From: Jiella endophytica
GTDB lineage: Bacteria > Pseudomonadota > Alphaproteobacteria > Rhizobiales > Rhizobiaceae
Assembly: GCF_004519335.1 (NCBI RefSeq)
Contig: NZ_SOZD01000002.1
Coordinates: 682,001 to 746,000, forward strand
Direction: 5' to 3'
DNA: 64,000 nt
Part shown: piece by piece, positions 59,075 to 64,000 of the stretch
Numbering within the stretch: position 1 is the first letter of the stretch
Layout of the letters: every line of letters starts with the position of its first letter
Translations under genes and position numbers: made by a program
The notes under the pieces: model-generated
The model's database searches: none
What the model was told of the DNA's origin: nothing
The model's input: the letters and a program-made list of their open reading frames with translations, nothing else

Positions 59075-59962
59075 TTGCCCGACGCCCCCTTCGAACAGCT
59101 CGTCTTTTCCGGCGGCGGCACCCGCTGCTTCTGGCATGGCGGTTTTCTGGAGACGGTGCGCGGGCCGCTCGGCCTGAAGCCCGAGCGCATCGCCGGCGTT
59201 TCCGGCGGCGCGCTCTCCGCCGCCTGTTTCATCGGCGATCGCGACCAGAAGCTGCTCGACGTCATGGGTTCGGCCTTCGACGCGCGGGACCATAATTTCT
59301 CGATCGACCGCGCGGAATTCGATCGCAACGGCCTGACCCCGCATCAGCAGATGTATCGGCAGGTCGTGCGCGAGACCCTGGACGCGGAGGCCATCGGGGC
59401 GATCTGCGACGGGCCCTCTTTCGAGATCCTCCTCGCCCACCCGCCGCATTCCGGCTTTCCAAGGCTCACCACCTTCCCGATGATGGCGGCCTATCTCGCC
59501 GACCTCGCCATCCGTTCGACACCGCATGTCGTCCTGCCCGAAAAGCTCGGCGCCGATCAGGAACTGGTCGATGCCCGCCAGGCCGCGCGCGACGGCATGC
59601 TGATCGACCTCATCTGCAACGCCGCGGTCATTCCGCCCGTGTTCAATCTCCAAGGGTGGAACGGCAAGAAGGTGATCGATGGCGGCATGACCTCGAAGGC
59701 ACCGATGCCGACGAACTATGAAGGCCGCACGCTCGTCCTTCTCACCCGTAAGTTCCGCAACCTGCCGGAGCATCCAGACCGCGTCTATATCGAGCCCTCG
59801 AAGGCCGTCCCCGCCGACAAGATCGACTTCACCGATCGCGAAAAGATCATCGCCACCTGGAACGCCGGGATCGAGGATGGCCGGGCTTTCCTCGAGGCCG
59901 TGTCCAACGCCGTCCGGCTGATGCGGGACAATTCCTCGGCCATTCCGGCACATCATCCCTAG
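59075..59962 (+). CDS. Patatin-like phospholipase inside the PHB operon
   Basis: 295 residues from a TTG at 59075, eight bases after AAGGAG (59061-59066). An ATG at 58859 in frame would overlap phaA by 167 bases and has no ribosome site. The catalytic pattern is complete: FSGGGTRCFWHGGFLETVR (oxyanion loop), AGVSGGALSAACF (Ser at about 43 in GxSxG) and VIDGGMTSKAP (Asp). No signal peptide. Its place between phaA and phaB suggests action on granule lipid or polymer, but this is inference. Confidence 0.88.
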   Translation: MPDAPFEQLVFSGGGTRCFWHGGFLETVRGPLGLKPERIAGVSGGALSAACFIGDRDQKLLDVMGSAFDARDHNFSIDRAEFDRNGLTPHQQMYRQVVRETLDAEAIGAICDGPSFEILLAHPPHSGFPRLTTFPMMAAYLADLAIRSTPHVVLPEKLGADQELVDARQAARDGMLIDLICNAAVIPPVFNLQGWNGKKVIDGGMTSKAPMPTNYEGRTLVLLTRKFRNLPEHPDRVYIEPSKAVPADKIDFTDREKIIATWNAGIEDGRAFLEAVSNAVRLMRDNSSAIPAHHP

Positions 59963-60053
59963 CCAGCCGTCCACGGCGCCTCTAGTCTCTTTAGGGAAGG
60001 CTACCGTCGGCACATCCCAATCGCCCGGCGGATCCGTCGAAAGGGAGGAACAC

Positions 60054-60779
60054 ATGGGCAGAACAGCAATCGTGACGGGTGGTTCGCGCGGCATCGGTGC
60101 GGCGATCTCGAAGGCTCTGAAGGCTGCCGGGCACAATGTCGCGGCGACCTATGCCGGCAACGACGAGAGGGCGAACGCTTTTCGGGAAGAGACCGGCATT
60201 GCCGTCTACAAGTGGGACGTCGCCTCCTACGACGCCTGCGTGGAGGGGATCGGCAAGGTCGAGGCGGAGCTCGGCCCGGTGGACATCCTGGTCAACAATG
60301 CCGGCATCACCCGCGACGCGATGTTCCACAAGATGACGCCGGAGAACTGGCAGGCGGTGATCAACACCAATCTCAACGGCCTCTTCAACATGACCCGGCC
60401 GGTCTGGGACGGCATGCGGTCGCGCGGCTTCGGCCGGATCGTCAACATCTCGTCGATCAACGGCCAGAAGGGCCAGATGGGCCAGGCGAACTATTCCGCT
60501 GCCAAGGCCGGCGACATCGGCTTCACCAAAGCCTTGGCCCAAGAGGGCGCGCGCAAGAACATCACCGTCAACGCGGTCTGCCCCGGCTACATCAACACCG
60601 ACATGATGGCGACCATTCCGCCGGAGGTGATGGAAAAGCAGATCGTCGCCAACATTCCGGTCGGCCGGCTCGGCGAGCCGGAGGAGATCGCCCGCTGCGT
60701 CGTGTTCCTCGTCTCCGACGAGGCGGGCTTCATCACCGGCTCCACCCTCACCGCGAATGGCGGCCAGTACCTCGCCTGA
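60054..60779 (+). CDS. phaB: Acetoacetyl-CoA reductase
   Basis: 241 residues. Reduces acetoacetyl-CoA to (R)-3-hydroxybutyryl-CoA. Short-chain dehydrogenase marks: TGGSRGIGAAIS (8-19), NNAGITRD, Ser133/134 and Tyr147-x3-Lys151 (NYSAAKAG). AGGAGG lies shortly before the ATG. It starts 91 bases after the patatin gene. phaC is not in the window. Confidence 0.96.
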   Translation: MGRTAIVTGGSRGIGAAISKALKAAGHNVAATYAGNDERANAFREETGIAVYKWDVASYDACVEGIGKVEAELGPVDILVNNAGITRDAMFHKMTPENWQAVINTNLNGLFNMTRPVWDGMRSRGFGRIVNISSINGQKGQMGQANYSAAKAGDIGFTKALAQEGARKNITVNAVCPGYINTDMMATIPPEVMEKQIVANIPVGRLGEPEEIARCVVFLVSDEAGFITGSTLTANGGQYLA

Positions 60780-60992
60780 TATGTGCAGCGGCGGGGCGCT
60801 GCCATCGGCAGCGTTCCGCTCCATGACATCGCGCGGTCGATCCGACCCATGAAATGCAATTCCGGCAGAGTGCTACTGCCGGAACACTTCGCCGCAGGTC
60901 GCCCGACGCTGCGGAACCAATTGCAATCATGGAAGTTTTTCCTCCAATCACTCATAGAGCAAACCGGCTTTGACCGGTGGAGGAGAACCATC

Positions 60993-61319
60993 ATGCGCAG
61001 AGCATACTGGACCTATGCCATCCTTGCGGCGACCTCGATCGCCGCTGCCACGCCGGCGGTTTCGCAGACGGTGCGGATCGGCCCGGACGGCATCAAGCTC
61101 GTACCCCACGAGGACATGCGCCGCGGCGAACGCCACGAGATGCGGCAGGGCGTTTCCGAACGCGAGGCGATCCGCATCGCCAAGCGCCAGGGACTTCGGG
61201 ACGTCGACGCGGTGACGAAGACCCGCGATACCTACCGCGTCGCGGGCATCGACCGCCGCGGCAGGGATATTCGGGTCGACATCGACCGCGACAGCGGCCA
61301 GGTCATCCGCGTGCGCTGA
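60993..61319 (+). CDS. Small periplasmic PepSY-like protein
   Basis: 108 residues. Signal peptide MRRAYWTYAILAATSIAAAT with cleavage after AVSQ. The mature part REAIRIAKRQGLRDVDAVTK, then YRVAGIDRRGRDIRVDIDRD and SGQVIRVR, has the helix and beta-hairpin order of a PepSY domain. AGGAG lies eight bases upstream. It is followed by a good terminator. Possibly an inhibitor or adaptor in the periplasm; function unknown. Confidence 0.8.
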   Translation: MRRAYWTYAILAATSIAAATPAVSQTVRIGPDGIKLVPHEDMRRGERHEMRQGVSEREAIRIAKRQGLRDVDAVTKTRDTYRVAGIDRRGRDIRVDIDRDSGQVIRVR

Positions 61320-61343
61320 CGCGAACAACCATGCCGACATGAG

Positions 61344-61378
61344 CGGGCGGTGGGCCGAACGGTCTGCCGCCCGTTTTC
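61344..61378 (+). terminator. Terminator after the PepSY-like gene
   Basis: CGGGCGG (61344-61350) pairs with CCGCCCG (61367-61373), followed by TTTT. It lies 25 bases past the stop and also separates the convergent DUF1217 gene. Confidence 0.75.
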
Positions 61379-61408
61379 ATTTGGCTACCCAAATGTGCCG
61401 GCGACAAA

Positions 61409-63901
61409 TCAGAGATAGCTCGCACCGCTGAGGATCGACAGCGCCGGATTGGACGAGCTGGTGTCGTTGGACAGGTCGTACATCGCCAGGAAGCGATTCA
61501 CCATGCGCTCGACATATTTCGTGTCGCCGAGCTGATCCATGTCGATCTTCTGCTCGAGATTGCGCGCCTGGACGTCGATGTCGCTCGAGGAGAACTCGTC
61601 CGGCAGGCCGAGGGTGGTCTTGACGAATTCCAACAGCGCGTCGTCGGCGAGGAAGGTGTAGACGCTGGTGATGTCCGAGGCCATGCGCTTGAAGTAGAGC
61701 GCCAGGCGCACGCCGTTGTTCTCGTCGCCGGCCTCCTCCTCCATGCGCTGGCGCAGATAGAGATCCTGCGTCGACAGCATGTCGGACACCGACTGCACCC
61801 GGGAGACGTCGCGCTCGATCGTGCCGCCGGTGGTGAAGTTGAAGGCCGCGGCAAATTCCAGATAGCGGTCGTCGCCATATTTTGCGGCGGCGCTGTCGGA
61901 ATCGGAAAGATCGCTGGTCAGGATCGCCTCGATCTCGTCGCCCGTCAGCTTCTCGCCGTCGAGGCCGAAGGCCTTGAGAGCGAAGTCGAGGACGTTGGAG
62001 TTCGCCAGAAAATCGTCCATCGTGGCGATCTTCGGCACACCGGCATTGTAGGCAAGGATGCCCTCGGCGACGTCGACGAGTTCGGGGTTGGTGCGGCCAA
62101 TCTCGCGGTCGAGATAGGCCGAGACGATCGTCGGCGTGCCGTCGGCGCCCTTGGCGAGCGACAGGTTGCCATAGGCGTCGATGTCGAAGGCGGAGCGGAG
62201 CGTCTTGTAGGCGTCGACGCCGAGCTTGTTCACGAAGCTGTTCGGATCGTCCGGGTCGCTCGCCAGCACCTTCTGGATGAGGTCGGTGTCCTGATAGTCC
62301 GGATCGAAGCCGATCGCCTTCATCGCATAGTCGAAGACGGTCGAATCCTCCAGAAACTCGTCGATCGTCGAGATCGACGTCATGGCCGATTTGAAGCTCT
62401 GGGAATCCTGCACCGCGGTGGTGACGGCCGCCTTGTCATCGTCCTCGTCGAGAAGGTTGAGGTAGCGATCGATCGTATCGCCCTGGGCGCTCTCGGTCTG
62501 CACTCGTCTGACATCGGCGACCTTGCCGTCGGAGCCGAAGTTGAAGGCGCTGGCGAGGCGGATGTAGCGGTCGTCGCCAAGGCTTGCGGCATAGCCCTTC
62601 GGATCCGACGGATCGCTGCGCAGGACACGCATGATCGTCGAGCGGCTCTCGGTCGTCGGATCGAGGCCGACGGCCTTCAGCGCGTAGTCGTAGACGGTCG
62701 AATTCGACATGAAGTCGGTGACCGAACCGATGCTGGCGATGTTGGCGGCATAGAAGGAAGACGACAGGCGGTCGTCCTGGGAGGCCGCGTCGCCGAAGTT
62801 TTCCAGATAGGAGTCGGTGAGGGCCTGAACATTCGCCGACGTCTGCGCCGGCACGCCGCTGTCGAGGCTGCCGTCGGTGTTGAACTGGAACATCTCCGCC
62901 AGCGCCGTGTACTGCTGCTTACGGGTCTTTTCCGCCGTCGTCGTCTCCGGCATCTTGTTGAGGACGCTGTTCGGATTGGAGCGGTCGGAGGTCAGGATGT
63001 TCCAGACATAGGCGGGTGACTCGATCGAGGAGTCGAGGCCGACGCCGGTCAGCGCGACCTCCAGAAGCCGGGTGTTCTCGATCAGGGCGTCGGCGCTGGT
63101 GATGCCGCCGATCTTCGATTCGTAATAGGAGACCTGCAGCGCGGCGGCCTGCGGCGAGGCTTCGAGCCCCTTCTGCTTGTAATAAAGATAGGCGGTGCTG
63201 TTGGCGTGCTCGGCGTCCTGCAACCCGCCGGCAGGCACGCTGCCGTCGGTCTCGAAGGGCAGCATCGAGGCGAGCAGGAGATAGCGGTCGTCGCCCTTGG
63301 CCGACATCTCGTCGGCCTTGGTGCCGGTCAGAACCTCGCGGATGAAGCTCTTCGAGGCGATCGATGCGTCGATGCCGGCCGCCTCCAACGCGACGGTGAA
63401 CAGCTTGTCGTCATCGAGGAAGTCGTCGACGCTGGTGACGCCGGCGATGTTGGCGGTGAAGTAGTTGGCGTTGGCGGCGATCGCCCCGGCGGCCTTGGTC
63501 CGGTGCTCGGAGTAGCCCTCGACCATCACCTGTAGCTGGGCGTTGGACTGGGCCGTCAGATCCGGCTCTTCTGCCGCCGCGGTGAAGTTGAACGCTGCGG
63601 CGAAATCGCGATAGCGCTCGTCCGAGAGCTGATTGGCAAAGCTCGACGTGTCCGTGAGATCGCTCTGAAGAACCTTCTTGATCAGCGCGCGGGAATCGAT
63701 CTGGTCTTCCAGGCCATAGGCCGTCATCGCGTAGGAATACAGCCGGTAATCGCCCATGAAGTCTTCGACGGACGTCACCTTGCCGATGTTCTCGCGGTAA
63801 TAGTCGGCGAGCCGCTTGTTGACCGGATCGGCCGCAAGCCTGTCGAGCACGCGGGACTGGTCCCGCGTATAGAGCTGATAGGTCGTGAAGGTCGAAAGCA
63901 T
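61409..63901 (-). CDS. DUF1217 flagellum-associated protein with seven tandem repeats
   Basis: 830 residues from the ATG at 63901 (MLSTFTTYQLYTRDQSRVLD). The DUF1217 unit occurs about seven times, each starting with I/V-x-S/T-x-x-D-F-L/M and a helix ending G-L/F, for example VTSVEDFMGDYRLYSYAMTA, VTSVDDFLDDDKLFTVALEA, ISTIDEFLEDSTVFDYAMKA and IATMDDFLANSNVLDFALKA. Several units end in DERYRDFAAAFNF or GDDRYLEFAAAFNF. The third and seventh units are more divergent. DUF1217 genes are found in flagellar clusters of Hyphomicrobiales. No signal peptide or membrane segment. Confidence 0.9.
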   Translation of the reverse strand: MLSTFTTYQLYTRDQSRVLDRLAADPVNKRLADYYRENIGKVTSVEDFMGDYRLYSYAMTAYGLEDQIDSRALIKKVLQSDLTDTSSFANQLSDERYRDFAAAFNFTAAAEEPDLTAQSNAQLQVMVEGYSEHRTKAAGAIAANANYFTANIAGVTSVDDFLDDDKLFTVALEAAGIDASIASKSFIREVLTGTKADEMSAKGDDRYLLLASMLPFETDGSVPAGGLQDAEHANSTAYLYYKQKGLEASPQAAALQVSYYESKIGGITSADALIENTRLLEVALTGVGLDSSIESPAYVWNILTSDRSNPNSVLNKMPETTTAEKTRKQQYTALAEMFQFNTDGSLDSGVPAQTSANVQALTDSYLENFGDAASQDDRLSSSFYAANIASIGSVTDFMSNSTVYDYALKAVGLDPTTESRSTIMRVLRSDPSDPKGYAASLGDDRYIRLASAFNFGSDGKVADVRRVQTESAQGDTIDRYLNLLDEDDDKAAVTTAVQDSQSFKSAMTSISTIDEFLEDSTVFDYAMKAIGFDPDYQDTDLIQKVLASDPDDPNSFVNKLGVDAYKTLRSAFDIDAYGNLSLAKGADGTPTIVSAYLDREIGRTNPELVDVAEGILAYNAGVPKIATMDDFLANSNVLDFALKAFGLDGEKLTGDEIEAILTSDLSDSDSAAAKYGDDRYLEFAAAFNFTTGGTIERDVSRVQSVSDMLSTQDLYLRQRMEEEAGDENNGVRLALYFKRMASDITSVYTFLADDALLEFVKTTLGLPDEFSSSDIDVQARNLEQKIDMDQLGDTKYVERMVNRFLAMYDLSNDTSSSNPALSILSGASYL

Positions 63902-64000
63902 GGCCGGTCCGCAATTCGTGGACGCGCGGCGCCGGGGGCGAGATGCGAGGCGCAGGTCGTCGGATCGACCTTGGCCGATCATGCTTAACGCGCCGTTAAG

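Overview
The window is high-GC, densely coded DNA from an alphaproteobacterium, most likely of the order Hyphomicrobiales (Rhizobiales). The evidence is an F1-only ATP synthase operon (atpHAGDC without F0 genes), a DnaX lacking most zinc ligands, PhaR-controlled PHB genes, a DUF1217 flagellum-associated protein, and about 100-bp palindromic intergenic repeats of the kind called RIME in rhizobia. The family cannot be fixed from sequence alone. No prophage, insertion sequence, CRISPR array or integrase was found. Nearly all genes are chromosomal housekeeping or catabolic genes.

Layout. 1-3.7 kb: 3' end of rpsA, a small glycosyltransferase-like gene, a PA0069-type radical SAM gene and rnhB. 3.8-11.1 kb: a seven-gene minus-strand operon (DUF4129, DUF4350, MoxR ATPase, DUF58, SpoIIM-like, RDD, polytopic membrane protein) with mostly overlapping genes, which reads as one membrane-associated ATPase system of unknown purpose. 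12-17.2 kb: atpHAGDC, with a small Cys-containing YHS/TRASH-like gene set between atpD and atpC. 17.2-25.5 kb: a cytoplasmic solute-binding-like protein, rppH, cysG, a large membrane patatin, gyrB and a thioesterase. 25.7-29.7 kb: a cytochrome P450, then a lipoprotein gene and a Tat-exported tyrosinase. 30.4-34.7 kb: rpsU, a DUF4396 protein, an MDR dehydrogenase and amtB with a possible sigma-54 promoter. 35-38.3 kb: dnaX-ybaB-recR and tRNA-Ala(GGC).

38.5-49.5 kb is a catabolic block. It holds a GntR regulator with a TRAP transporter and mannonate dehydratase (hexuronate use), followed by a ytfQRT-yjfF galactofuranose-type ABC transporter with its own GntR regulator. The ytfQ/ytfR gap carries a strong hairpin and a RIME-like repeat, probably protecting ytfQ mRNA or limiting read-through. 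49.6-56.7 kb: an EEP-family membrane protein, AMP nucleosidase, the 4.5S SRP RNA on the minus strand, a HIT protein, nudC and a TPR-glycosyltransferase. 56.8-60.8 kb: the PHB locus, with phaR divergent from phaA, a patatin-like hydrolase and phaB. 61-64 kb: a small PepSY-like periplasmic protein and an 830-residue protein of seven DUF1217-like repeats.

No clearly new defence or mobile system is visible. The items most worth pursuing are the seven-gene MoxR/DUF58/SpoIIM/RDD operon, the patatin inside the PHB operon, the tyrosinase with its companion lipoprotein, the small Cys protein inside the ATP synthase operon, and the seven-repeat DUF1217 protein.
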